Assembly (NCBI RefSeq): GCF_007992495.1
Contig: NZ_BKAJ01000107.1
Location: 1 to 51,660 of the forward strand
Origin: Reyranella soli
GTDB lineage: Bacteria > Pseudomonadota > Alphaproteobacteria > Reyranellales > Reyranellaceae
Length of the DNA: 51,660 bases
Direction of reading: 5' to 3'
Shown here: in pieces, positions 7,872-16,443 of the stretch
Numbering within the stretch: position 1 is the first letter of the stretch
How the letters are laid out: the number at the start of each line of letters is the position of its first letter
Made by a program: the position numbers and the translations under genes
The notes under the pieces: model-generated
Told to the model about the DNA's origin: nothing
The model's database searches: none
What the model saw: only the letters and a program-made list of their open reading frames with translations

Positions 7872-9020
7872 CTAGTGTCGGCCCTGTGTGTTGAGATCGA
7901 AGGTGAACACACCGTCGGCATTCTGCGGCCTCTGCAGGACTTCCGGATGCTGCAGCGTGCGTGTCATGTCGCTGTAGCCGCTCGCCCAGTGCTCTTCCAT
8001 GGTGCGGCGGGAGAACTCGTAGTCCTTCGACGAGCCCTCGTAGCGCTGGGCGTGATAGATCAGGTGGATGATGTTGTAGACCTTGCTGTCGGCCTCCTGG
8101 GCGAGCAGCTCTGCTTCCGGAGTCTGGCGCAGCTCGGGATGCATGCCGTCCAAGAGCTTGGCGGCGGCGCGGCGCATCGACTGCATGCGACGGAACTCGT
8201 CGGTGCCTTTGCGCGTCCGGCTCGAATAGCGGATGTCCTTCTGGCGGACATCGACCTCGATCATGTCGCGCGGCAGCTCGCCGCGCGCGCTCCACAGATC
8301 GACCTGGAAGGCGAGCGTGTCCTGGCGCGGCCGGCTGTCGAGCACCCATTGAAGCGGGGTGTTGGTGACGATGCCGCCGTCCCAGTAGTAGTCGCCGTCG
8401 ATCTCGATGGCGGGGAAGCCCGGCGGCAGGGCACCGCTCGCCATGATGTGCTCGGGGATGATTTTGTGGGTCTGGTCCTCGAAATAGATGAGGTTGCCGG
8501 TCTTGATGTTGACCGCGCCGACGCTGAAGCGGGTCTCGCCGGCATTGATGCGGTCGAAATCGACCAGGCTTTCCAGCAGGCTCTTGAGCGGCCTGGTATC
8601 GTAGAAGCCCAGCCTGTCGGGCACGGCCGCCGGCGTGAAGATCGGCGGCGGGAAGCGCGGCTGGAAGAAGCTCGGCGCGCCCCACATCAGGATGCCGAGC
8701 GCCCGCCACTGGTTGACCATCGTGTGCTGGAAGTCGTTGCTGAGCTTCAGCGAGGCGATGTCCGGGATGCCGAGCGGCGGCGTGCTCACCGTCTCCCAGA
8801 ACTTGCGCAGCTTGTCGACGCGCTTGGCGGCGGGATTGCCGGCGATGATCGCCGAGTTGATCGCGCCGATCGAGATGCCGGCCACGCAATCGGGATGCAG
8901 GTTGGCCTCGGCTAGCGCCTGGTAGACGCCGGCCTGATAGGAGCCCAAGGCGCCGCCGCCCTGCAACAAAAGCGCAATCCGCTCGAAATCGGGTCGGGCC
9001 GCCGCCGACTTGGTCGTCAT
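7872..9020 (-). CDS. Patatin-like phospholipase with DUF3734-type tail
   Basis: The 382-aa protein has the patatin oxyanion motif GGGALGSYQAG at residues 21-31, the nucleophile elbow GISIG with Ser50, and the Asp of the dyad in the WDGG motif. The C-terminal third (tyrosine-rich, MRRAAAKLLDGMHPEL) fits the DUF3734 tail found on these proteins. It is probably a lipid or ester hydrolase in the cytosol. I chose the ATG at 9020, which opens directly onto the patatin domain; the longer frame upstream is a shadow of the next gene. The arrangement with adc and bdhA is one I recall from other alphaproteobacteria, and it fits storage-polyester or ketone-body metabolism. Confidence 0.9.
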   Translation of the reverse strand: MTTKSAAARPDFERIALLLQGGGALGSYQAGVYQALAEANLHPDCVAGISIGAINSAIIAGNPAAKRVDKLRKFWETVSTPPLGIPDIASLKLSNDFQHTMVNQWRALGILMWGAPSFFQPRFPPPIFTPAAVPDRLGFYDTRPLKSLLESLVDFDRINAGETRFSVGAVNIKTGNLIYFEDQTHKIIPEHIMASGALPPGFPAIEIDGDYYWDGGIVTNTPLQWVLDSRPRQDTLAFQVDLWSARGELPRDMIEVDVRQKDIRYSSRTRKGTDEFRRMQSMRRAAAKLLDGMHPELRQTPEAELLAQEADSKVYNIIHLIYHAQRYEGSSKDYEFSRRTMEEHWASGYSDMTRTLQHPEVLQRPQNADGVFTFDLNTQGRH

Positions 9021-9096
9021 GACACGTAGTCCCCTCGCTCCTCGGCATCCTCTAGCACGATGCGGGCCGAGCGCGATGGGCCATCTCGCCGCTTGG

Positions 9097-12096
9097 TCAA
9101 ACGCCTCGGACGGCCTCGACAAAAGCCTCGATCGACCAGCCGCCGACCACCTCGATGCGGGGCAGGCGCAGCGGATCCAGGCCGAGGGCGGCGTGGCCGG
9201 GATCCGTGGTGAAGCCGCTGGCATAGCCGCATCGGCGGGCGATGCGCACGAAGCGCTCGTCCCCTTCGCCGAACGGCGCGGCGATCGAGCGGCACTCCGC
9301 GCCGAGCGCCCGTTCCAGCGCGGCACGCGAACGGGCCGCCTCGAGCACGATCTCGCGACTCGAGAGCTCGGCCATGTGGCTGTGGCTCGCCATATGGCTG
9401 CCGAAGCGTACGCCGGCTGCGGCCAGCGACTGGATCTGCGGCCAATCCATCAGCGGCGCCGGCGGGCCATAAGCGACGTCCCAGTCGGCAAGGCCGCCGA
9501 CCTTGTCGGTGACGACGAAGATTTCGGCGGTGAAGTCATGGGCGCGCAGGATCGGCCAGGCCGCGTCATGGAAGTCACAGTAGGCGTCGTCGAAGCTGAT
9601 CAGCACCGGCCGTCCCGCGAACGGCTGGCCGGTGGCGAGATGGCGGGCGACATCGTCCGACGTCACGGCGTGATAGCCGTTGCGCCGCAGCCAGCGCATC
9701 TGCTCGGCGAAGGACGCTGGCGTCTGGCGATAGCGCGCCAGGTCGGCCGGACCGTCCTCCGCGATGCGATGGTAGAGCAGGATGGGCAGACGATCGGTGC
9801 GTTCGCGCTGTCCGACATCGCCGCGCCGCGCCATCGCTCCACCCCACACGACGGGGCGCGCGAAGTCGGGTTCCGGCAAGGGGCCGAGTTCGGTCTCTTC
9901 GATGTGCGGCGCGGGTGCGGCTTCGCCCCCAGCGAGACGACGGTACAGGTCGACGCGATAGAGCTCGGTCTGCAGCGAGCGCTCGAGGGCGAGGCCGGGT
10001 ATGGCCGACAAGGTCTCGGCGATCGTCTTGGCGCCGAAGGCGGCCGCCCAGTCGTAGCCGGTATGCGCAGGATCATCCTCGAGCACCAAAGCATGTGCGC
10101 AGAGGAGGTGACCGCCCGGCGCCAGCGACGCCGCCAGGCGCTGGGCGATACGGGTGAGTGCTGCGCGGTCGGCGAGGTCGTACAGGACTTCCGAGCAGAC
10201 GACGAGGTCGAGGCCATTGGGCAGCAGATCGTCGAACAGGTCGAGGCGGCGCCATTCGACATTGCCATGGGTGCTGCAACGCTGCCGGGCGCGTTGCAAC
10301 GCCGTCTCTGAAATGTCGGCGGCGATGAGATGGTCGACGCGCGGCGCCAGCAGCTCGGTGAACCTGCCTTCCGAGCAGGCGAGCTCCATCGCCTTGTCGA
10401 TCGGCTTCTGCGGCAACAGGTCGAGCGTGCGGCAATATTTCAGCTGCTCATAGGACGAACCGTAGGCCCACGGGTCCTCCGTACGATAGAGCGCTTCCCA
10501 GTAGGCTCGGCGATCGCCGCCCGTGGCGGCGATCGGCTCGGCGGGCTTCGACGTCGCGGCCGGGACGGTTCGCTCGGCCATTGTCCGCCCTTCGGCGATC
10601 AGCGCGGCGATGGCGCCCTCGCCGGAGCCCGCGCCGCCGGTCGCGGCCAGGGCTGCGTCGGCGAGGATGGCCTTGGCGAGCGCACGCAAGCTGCGGATCG
10701 GAACCGCGCGACGCCGTAGCTTCGCCATCGCCAGCGACGAGCCCAATCGGACCGTGGCGGCCGTCGCATGCAGCCAGAAGCCGGGCCGCTGCAGCAGCCC
10801 ACCCGACTTCAGCAATTCGGCCAGGCTTACCGAATCGAGCGCCAGCTGCATGACGTCGCCCGCCGAGAAACCGCCCAGGGCGGGCGCCTCACCATGCCCC
10901 ACGATGCGCGTGCCGCTGCGGAACTCGACGCGCACCCGATCGATGCGGGCATCGACGGCGATTGGAGCGAGGTGGGCGACATCCTGGCGCACCAGCAACG
11001 TGCCCTCGACCACCAGCCGGTCGGTCAGGCGTTGCGGGCTGAAGATCTCGGGCTCGAGGGCAAAGCGCAGCTGCTGCGCCAGGCCGGGCCGGCAGGCGGC
11101 GCGCTCGACCTCGTGCAGCAGGGCGCCGACGCGCTCGACGAAGGCGGGGTCGTCATGTGGCAGCTCGTCGGGCAGGCACTGAGCGCCGAATACGAGCGCC
11201 TGGACGATGGTCTGCCGGCAGAGCTCGGCGAGATCCCCGCGCCGGTCGGAGAGCGCCCTGAGCGGGCTGCCGCCGCGGCCGCCCTGGCCGACATCGGCTG
11301 CCGCACACCAGAGGGCGTACTCGCCGATTGCCATCTCCTTGGTGCCGATGGCCGGATCGGCGCCGGCGGCGTGACGCTCGGAGGGATTCACGACGCGCGG
11401 ATCGATGTCGAATCCCCGTTCGATGACGCGCGTGCCGTCGGCCAGCATGGCTCGCACATCGGTCGACAACGAACCTCGCCGCATGTGATAGAGCGCGAGC
11501 GGCTCGGGCACGGGCAGGAACGCCACGCCGGTACGAGCGATGCGCTGGAAGAAGTCCGTATCCTCGGCGGTGCGCAGGCTGGTGTCGAAGCCGCCCTGCT
11601 CGGCGACCAGGGCGCGGTCCAGCACCACACCATGCATGACGATGGGCGAGATACGCGCCAAGGTCTCGAACGGTGCCCGCGCGATGGCCGTCGGAAACCA
11701 TGCCAGCCCGCGCCGTCCCCTCTCCGTGATCCGGCGCGACCCGCAATAGGCGACCTTCGCACCAGGCGTGGCCTCGAGCCTGCCCAGCATGCGCTCGACA
11801 AACGATCGCTCGATGCGATCGTCGGCATCGAGGAACAGCAGCCAGCGGCCGGTGGCGGCCGCGATGCCGCGATTGCGCGCTGCGGAGACGCCTTCGGCGG
11901 ATCCTTCGTGTGTCAGAAGCTGGAAGCGCTTGTCACGATCGACATGGTCCTGGACGACCCGCCTCGTGTCGTCGGTCGAGCCGTCGTCCACGACGATCGT
12001 GTGCCAGTCGTTACGGGTCTGGGCCAGTACGCTTGCCAGCGTCTCGGCGATCGTGCCGGCAGCATTGTGCGCCGGGATGACGATCGAAAGAGTCAT
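9097..12096 (-). CDS. GT2 glycosyltransferase / SAM methyltransferase / polysaccharide deacetylase fusion
   Basis: One 999-aa chain carries three enzymes. Residues 1-230 are a GT2 domain (SIVIPAHNAAGTI, VVDDGSTDDT, LDADD). Residues about 230-530 are a poorly recognisable linker with a second-half GT feel. Residues about 530-715 are a NodS-like class I methyltransferase (AYWEALYRTEDPWAYG, then ELACSEGRF as the SAM loop). Residues about 770-999 are a NodB-type deacetylase with ILLYHRI, ISFDDAY and the metal motif HMASH. The family is known as a trifunctional glycan-modifying protein. The order resembles the chemistry of Nod-factor genes (glycosyl transfer, N-methylation, deacetylation), but no acyltransferase is present. 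It is adjacent to another GT2 gene. Confidence 0.88.
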   Translation of the reverse strand: MTLSIVIPAHNAAGTIAETLASVLAQTRNDWHTIVVDDGSTDDTRRVVQDHVDRDKRFQLLTHEGSAEGVSAARNRGIAAATGRWLLFLDADDRIERSFVERMLGRLEATPGAKVAYCGSRRITERGRRGLAWFPTAIARAPFETLARISPIVMHGVVLDRALVAEQGGFDTSLRTAEDTDFFQRIARTGVAFLPVPEPLALYHMRRGSLSTDVRAMLADGTRVIERGFDIDPRVVNPSERHAAGADPAIGTKEMAIGEYALWCAAADVGQGGRGGSPLRALSDRRGDLAELCRQTIVQALVFGAQCLPDELPHDDPAFVERVGALLHEVERAACRPGLAQQLRFALEPEIFSPQRLTDRLVVEGTLLVRQDVAHLAPIAVDARIDRVRVEFRSGTRIVGHGEAPALGGFSAGDVMQLALDSVSLAELLKSGGLLQRPGFWLHATAATVRLGSSLAMAKLRRRAVPIRSLRALAKAILADAALAATGGAGSGEGAIAALIAEGRTMAERTVPAATSKPAEPIAATGGDRRAYWEALYRTEDPWAYGSSYEQLKYCRTLDLLPQKPIDKAMELACSEGRFTELLAPRVDHLIAADISETALQRARQRCSTHGNVEWRRLDLFDDLLPNGLDLVVCSEVLYDLADRAALTRIAQRLAASLAPGGHLLCAHALVLEDDPAHTGYDWAAAFGAKTIAETLSAIPGLALERSLQTELYRVDLYRRLAGGEAAPAPHIEETELGPLPEPDFARPVVWGGAMARRGDVGQRERTDRLPILLYHRIAEDGPADLARYRQTPASFAEQMRWLRRNGYHAVTSDDVARHLATGQPFAGRPVLISFDDAYCDFHDAAWPILRAHDFTAEIFVVTDKVGGLADWDVAYGPPAPLMDWPQIQSLAAAGVRFGSHMASHSHMAELSSREIVLEAARSRAALERALGAECRSIAAPFGEGDERFVRIARRCGYASGFTTDPGHAALGLDPLRLPRIEVVGGWSIEAFVEAVRGV

Positions 12097-12133
12097 CGCC
12101 GCGGACTATCAGGCAGCCGAGCGCGCATTGCCC

Positions 12134-13099
12134 TCACCAGACGACCTCGGTGTAGAGCGGCCACCGAGGGCGCCGGCCGAGATGCCGTTGCAGGCGGCCA
12201 CGGGCGACGCTGAGGGCGAGGGTCGAGAAGTGCCATGCCGAGGCGAGCGGATGGCGCTGCAGCGCCCCGGTCAGCAGGGTGCGCACATCGTGCCGCCGCC
12301 GGGTCGCCGCGGCGCGATAGGCGAACCAGTGGCGCGCATTGCGTAGATGGTGCTCGATATCGGCGGCATGCTCCGGGTACTTCCGGCGGTATTCGTCGAG
12401 CACGAGTTCGGTCGACCGGAACATCTGCAGCGAATCGCTCGACATGTTGCCGGGCGTCGCGCGGTAGCCCACGTGGTACCGCGGCACCACGGCGAAGGCG
12501 AAATGCTCGGCCACGCGAAAGCACATCAGCAGGTCTTCCGCGCCCTGGGCGCCGCGCGCGCGCAAGGCGGGATCGTAGCCGCCCGCCTTCTCGAAGGCGG
12601 TGCGCCGCATCAGCAGCGAGGAGCCGTTGCCGATCCAGTTGTCGGCACACAGACTCTTCATCGCGTCGCCTTCGACCAAGGGCTGCGGCCCGAACGAGAT
12701 CACGCGATCGTTCTGATCGATGCTGGCGAACCAGCAATAGGCGAGGCCCGCCGTCGGGCCGCCCTGGCGCAGCGCATCGAGCTGGAAGGCGATCTTGGTC
12801 GGCGCCCACAGATCGTCGGCGTCGACGAAGGCCAGGAACGACGCGGCGGTCGCCGCCGCGCCCGTGTTGCGCGCGGCGGCCACACCGGCATTCTTCTGCC
12901 GGACCAGCCGCACCCGGCGATCCTGGCGGATCTTCTGGTCGACGATGGCGACCGATCCGTCAGTCGATTCGTCGTCGACGACGACGATGTCGAGATTGGC
13001 ATGGGTTTGCCGGCTGATGCTGTCGAGCGTGGCCGCAATCGTGCGTTCGGCATTGCGCATCGGCACGACGACACCGATTGTGTCTTGGTCTTGCTTCAC
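12134..13099 (-). CDS. GT2-family glycosyltransferase
   Basis: The 321-aa protein opens with the GT-A fold signature VVVPMRNAERTI, followed by VVVDDESTDGS and the DXD-type motif FVDADDLW near residue 93. The C-terminal part is helical and arginine-rich without membrane segments, so it is probably a cytosolic or peripheral enzyme that uses a nucleotide sugar. It precedes the trifunctional gene by 37 bp on the same strand, and the two GT domains share the same opening style, so a joint role in making a modified surface or secreted glycan is likely. The acceptor is unknown. Confidence 0.9.
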   Translation of the reverse strand: MKQDQDTIGVVVPMRNAERTIAATLDSISRQTHANLDIVVVDDESTDGSVAIVDQKIRQDRRVRLVRQKNAGVAAARNTGAAATAASFLAFVDADDLWAPTKIAFQLDALRQGGPTAGLAYCWFASIDQNDRVISFGPQPLVEGDAMKSLCADNWIGNGSSLLMRRTAFEKAGGYDPALRARGAQGAEDLLMCFRVAEHFAFAVVPRYHVGYRATPGNMSSDSLQMFRSTELVLDEYRRKYPEHAADIEHHLRNARHWFAYRAAATRRRHDVRTLLTGALQRHPLASAWHFSTLALSVARGRLQRHLGRRPRWPLYTEVVW

Positions 13100-13141
13100 A
13101 ACGGCTGAACCTAGCCAACGGCGCCGGCTAAGGAAAGCGCT

Positions 13142-14269
13142 TCACTCCGCAGCGACGGCGTAGCGCAGGTCGGGCAGCGGCTGCGAGCGGTCGATCGCTG
13201 CGCCGGCGTCGAACTTCTTCAGTTCGGGCATCACGGTCCGGGCGAACAGGCGCATGTTGCGCGCCGCCTCCTCGTGCGGCATGCCGGCGTAGGAGAACAC
13301 CCCGACGAAGCCCGAATTGTTGGTCTGCCTGTGGATGGTCATGATCTTCTCATGGACCTGTTCGGGCGTGCCGTAGACCTGCAGGTCGGCAAAGAACTCG
13401 ATCGCTTTCTGGTCGCCGTAGACAGCGAGCTTCTCGTTCATCTTGGCGTAGTACTCGTAGCCGCGCTGGTTCTTCATGTGGGCGCCGGCGAACTGGTAGT
13501 GGTCGAGCACGGTGCGGTAATAGCCGCCGATGTACTTCATCGCCATCTCGCGCGCCCGTTCGGCGCTGGGATCGATGAAGATCCAGCCGGCCGAGATCGG
13601 CTGGGGTGCCGCCGTGCCGTTGATCTCGCGATAGAGCGCGTTGTACTCGGTCAATTCCTTCTCGACCTCGCGCCACGGCTTCTGCGGGATGATCAGCAGG
13701 CCGACGCCCAGTTTCGCCATGATGCGCGCGCTCTCGGGGCTGACGGCCGCGGCATAGGTGCGCCCGCGGAAGCTCTTGAAGGGGGCGGGGCGGATCGCGG
13801 TGCGCGGCTGGCGGTAGTGCTTGCCGTCATATTCCATGACGCCGCTTTCCAGGCCCTTGAGCAGCGCCTCGCCGTATTCAACGAACAATTCGCGGCTGTC
13901 GCCCATGTCGAGGCGGAAGCCGTCGAATTCGACTTTCCCGGCACCGCGTCCGAGACCCAGGATCATGCGGCCGCCGGACAGGTGATCGAGCATGGAGATC
14001 TGCTCGGCGGCCCGCATGGGATCGTGCCACGGCAGCACCACCACCATAGAGCCGAGCCTGACGTTGCGCGTGCGGCCGGCCATGTAGGACAGGAACTGCA
14101 CGACGTCAGGGCACATCGTGTAGTCGGTGAAATGGTGCTCGACCGACCAGATCGAATCGAAGCCGAGCGGCTCGGCCATGTCGGCCAGGGCGAGCTCATT
14201 GAGGTAGATCTGGTGATCGCTCAGCGCCCGGCCAGTGTTCTGGAAGACGGCGGCCATTCCGACGTGCAT
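13142..14269 (-). CDS. LLM-class flavin-dependent oxidoreductase
   Basis: This 375-aa protein is a luciferase-like monooxygenase of the bacterial-luciferase fold. Visible family features are SIWSVEHHFTDY near residue 40, the SMVVVLPWHDP stretch, GRMILGLGRGAGKVEFDGF, and a C-terminal FSYAGMPHEEAARNMRLFARTVMP typical of this subfamily. The ATG follows a strong GGAGGAACCTC site. It would use reduced flavin to oxidise an organic substrate, which I cannot name. It lies 42 bp upstream of the GT2 gene on the same strand but has no obvious pathway link to it. Confidence 0.88.
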   Translation of the reverse strand: MHVGMAAVFQNTGRALSDHQIYLNELALADMAEPLGFDSIWSVEHHFTDYTMCPDVVQFLSYMAGRTRNVRLGSMVVVLPWHDPMRAAEQISMLDHLSGGRMILGLGRGAGKVEFDGFRLDMGDSRELFVEYGEALLKGLESGVMEYDGKHYRQPRTAIRPAPFKSFRGRTYAAAVSPESARIMAKLGVGLLIIPQKPWREVEKELTEYNALYREINGTAAPQPISAGWIFIDPSAERAREMAMKYIGGYYRTVLDHYQFAGAHMKNQRGYEYYAKMNEKLAVYGDQKAIEFFADLQVYGTPEQVHEKIMTIHRQTNNSGFVGVFSYAGMPHEEAARNMRLFARTVMPELKKFDAGAAIDRSQPLPDLRYAVAAE

Positions 14270-14352
14270 GAGGTTCCTCCGGTATTTTGTCTCATGCTAA
14301 ACAGTGGTTTACCTCGGCGGAAGTGCTTGATTCCGCCGTATTCGGAGAACAT

Positions 14353-14979
14353 ATGCCCGGCATGCGTACCTTTCTCGCTGTCCTGTCCGCTGCCTCTCTG
14401 TCCATGCTTGCGGTATTGCCGGCACAAGCCCAGCAGGAACCGCAGCAATTGGCCCAGCAAGGGGCGATCGGCGTGCCGCAGATCGAACAATATTTCAATT
14501 CGATCCGTTCGCTGAAAGCGCGCTTCGTGCAGAGCAATCCCAACGGCTCCGTGGTGCAGGGCAACCTCTATGTCCGTCGCCCCGGCCGCATGCGCTTCGA
14601 GTACGACGCGCCCTCGCAGCTCAAGATCGTCGCCGACGGCTATCAGGTGACGATGTGGGACAATGCTACGCGCGACTTCGGCCAGTGGCCGATCGGCTGG
14701 ACCGCCGCCTCGTTCCTGGTCAAGGATCCGCTGTCGCTGTCAGGTGACCTCGCGGTCGAGAAGCTCGAACGGGTCAACGGCCTGCTGGAAGCGACCATGA
14801 GCCAGACGCGCCGGCCACAGGAAGGCAAGGTGATCGTCCGTCTCAGCGAGAATCCGCTGCAGCTGCGCGGCTGGACGATCATCGACAACCGCGGCAACCG
14901 CGTCACCGTCTCGCTGTCGGACATGCAGACCGGCCTGCAATTGGCCGATTCGCTGTTCAAGAACGAAAGCGGTCGCTGA
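14353..14979 (+). CDS. lolA: Outer-membrane lipoprotein carrier, LolA-like
   Basis: The 208-aa protein has a signal peptide ending in VLPAQAQ, then a LolA-type fold: IEQYFNSIRSLKARFVQ, GNLYVRRPGRMRFEYD and a C-terminal LQLRGWTIIDNRGNRVTVSL. LolA ferries lipoproteins from LolCDE across the periplasm. I chose the ATG at 14353 with GGAG 5 bases upstream; an in-frame ATG three codons later is possible, and the frame reaches back to 14287. It is divergent from the LLM gene, and the 83-bp gap should contain both promoters. No other Lol gene is in the window. Confidence 0.82.
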   Translation: MPGMRTFLAVLSAASLSMLAVLPAQAQQEPQQLAQQGAIGVPQIEQYFNSIRSLKARFVQSNPNGSVVQGNLYVRRPGRMRFEYDAPSQLKIVADGYQVTMWDNATRDFGQWPIGWTAASFLVKDPLSLSGDLAVEKLERVNGLLEATMSQTRRPQEGKVIVRLSENPLQLRGWTIIDNRGNRVTVSLSDMQTGLQLADSLFKNESGR

Positions 14980-15032
14980 CGGCCTGCTCGCGCTATAACC
15001 CCCGCATGAAAAGCGTGTGGGGACAGAGTTAA

Positions 15033-15572
15033 ATGAGCAACCTGATCGTGCGGGCCTCGACCGAGGCCGATGTGGTGCGCTGCGCCGAGATTTACGCCCA
15101 TCATGTGCTGCACGGCACGGCCTCCTTCGAGGTCGATCCGCCGGATCTCGCCGAGATGAAGCGCCGCCGCGCTGCCGTGCTCGACATCGGCCTGCCGCAC
15201 CTGGTGGCCGAGCGCGAGGGCCGCGTCATGGGCTATGCCTATGCCGGCAACTGGCGGCCCCGGCCCGCCTACAAGTTCTCGGTCGAGGATTCGATCTACA
15301 TCGACAAGGATGCGGTTGGCCAAGGCGTCGGCAAGGCGCTGTTGCCGGCGCTCATCGAGCAATGCACGACGCTCGGCAAGCGCCAGATGGTAGCGGTGAT
15401 CGGCGATTCGGCTCAGACGCCGTCGATCCGGCTCCACGCCTCATGCGGCTTCGAAATGGTCGGTACGCTGAAGAATATCGGCTTCAAGTTCGGCCGCTGG
15501 CTTGATGCGGTCCTTATGCAACGATCGCTTGGCATTGGCGCCAACGAATTGCCGCCCACTCGCTCGGCCTGA
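15033..15572 (+). CDS. GNAT N-acetyltransferase, phosphinothricin-acetyltransferase-like
   Basis: The 179-aa protein fits the Pat/Bar-type GNAT group (family length 165-185). It opens with IVRASTEADVVRCAEIYAHHV, has GYAYAGNWRPRPAYKFSVEDSIY-type strands, the acetyl-CoA loop QGVGKAL, and the terminal GFEMVGTLKNIGFKFGRW motif. Such enzymes acetylate the amino group of phosphinothricin, methionine sulfoximine or similar small amines. The true substrate is unproven. A nine-codon frame (15006-15032) ends one base before the start, but I give that no weight. Confidence 0.88.
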   Translation: MSNLIVRASTEADVVRCAEIYAHHVLHGTASFEVDPPDLAEMKRRRAAVLDIGLPHLVAEREGRVMGYAYAGNWRPRPAYKFSVEDSIYIDKDAVGQGVGKALLPALIEQCTTLGKRQMVAVIGDSAQTPSIRLHASCGFEMVGTLKNIGFKFGRWLDAVLMQRSLGIGANELPPTRSA

Positions 15573-15668
15573 CGATGCGCCGGCCGCTTCAGCGGCCTAC
15601 AACCGTGGGGTTATCCCGCGGTGCCTTGTTCTGCTATAGTGGCGTCTCGCCAGTGAGCGGGGGACTCC

Positions 15669-16310
15669 ATGCAGCGATCACACGCGTTCACGGTTACCGT
15701 CCTGACGTTGGTTGGACTTGTCGCGGCCGCATGTACGACGCCGCTGAGCGTCGTCAATGTCGCCGCGCCCAACGTCAATTGCGTCTTCGATCCGGCCTGC
15801 CGCCTGACCGTCACCGATACCGTCGCCAACCTGCCGCCATCGGCGGGTTACACGGGCACCGCGGTGCTGCAGTCGCGGACCGCAGGTCCCGCGCCGGCCG
15901 GCGTTCCAGGTGCCGGCAACGTTGCCTACCTCTACCGCGTCGACCTGACCGGTGCGGCGCCGGCGAGCGACCAGATGTGCGTCTCCTCGCTCTCCGTCAA
16001 TTTCGGGACGGTGACCAAGCTGCCCTACGCCGGCCCGGGCACGACGCCGGCCGACGTGTTCGTGATTACCACCGGCGGGCTGGGCTCGGTGGGAGTGCGC
16101 TCGGCGGAGAAGACCGGCAACACCGTCACGCTGCGCTTCTCGCTGGCGTCCTTTCCCGCTCCAGGCGATCCCTATCCGCCGGTTTGCCCAGGGAAGACGA
16201 GCTATTTCGTCGGGCTTGCATCGCCCACTGCCCCCGTGCCGTCGACGACGACGGTTCAGATGGGCGTCTACGGTCCGCAAAGCGTGGCTGGCCGCGCGCC
16301 GTTGCCGTAG
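15669..16310 (+). CDS. Putative lipoprotein, unknown function
   Basis: The 213-aa product begins with a hydrophobic signal (FTVTVLTLVGLVAAAC), with a plausible lipobox ending in Cys22. The mature part contains several cysteines (NCVFDPAC, DQMCVS, PVCPGK) that could form disulfides, and a proline/glycine-rich beta-type composition. I do not recognise a family. A GGGGGA ribosome site precedes the ATG. It stands alone between the GNAT gene and the acyl-CoA synthetase. Confidence 0.75.
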   Translation: MQRSHAFTVTVLTLVGLVAAACTTPLSVVNVAAPNVNCVFDPACRLTVTDTVANLPPSAGYTGTAVLQSRTAGPAPAGVPGAGNVAYLYRVDLTGAAPASDQMCVSSLSVNFGTVTKLPYAGPGTTPADVFVITTGGLGSVGVRSAEKTGNTVTLRFSLASFPAPGDPYPPVCPGKTSYFVGLASPTAPVPSTTTVQMGVYGPQSVAGRAPLP

Positions 16311-16443
16311 CTGATTGCGGCCTCCTGGTGGCACAGCGCCAGGGATCGGCAATTCGAGGAGTTTGGCGCGGCTCCCGACCGTGGCACGATAGGGTCACAG
16401 TCTAGGAAGGAAGCGTGCTTCTGAAATTCTGCAAGGCGGCGCC

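Noticed and set aside
7149..8915. 588-codon plus-strand frame across the adc and patatin genes
   Set aside because: The opposite strand holds recognisable enzymes with intact motifs; this frame has only His/Arg/Val-rich shadow composition.
9097..13099. A true Nod-factor gene cluster
   Set aside because: No NodA acyltransferase or NodC-type chitin synthase with membrane helices is present; the GT2 domains are generic.
15006..15032. Nine-codon leader frame ending one base before the GNAT start
   Set aside because: Such a short frame is expected by chance. No regulatory residues or stem pairs support an attenuator.
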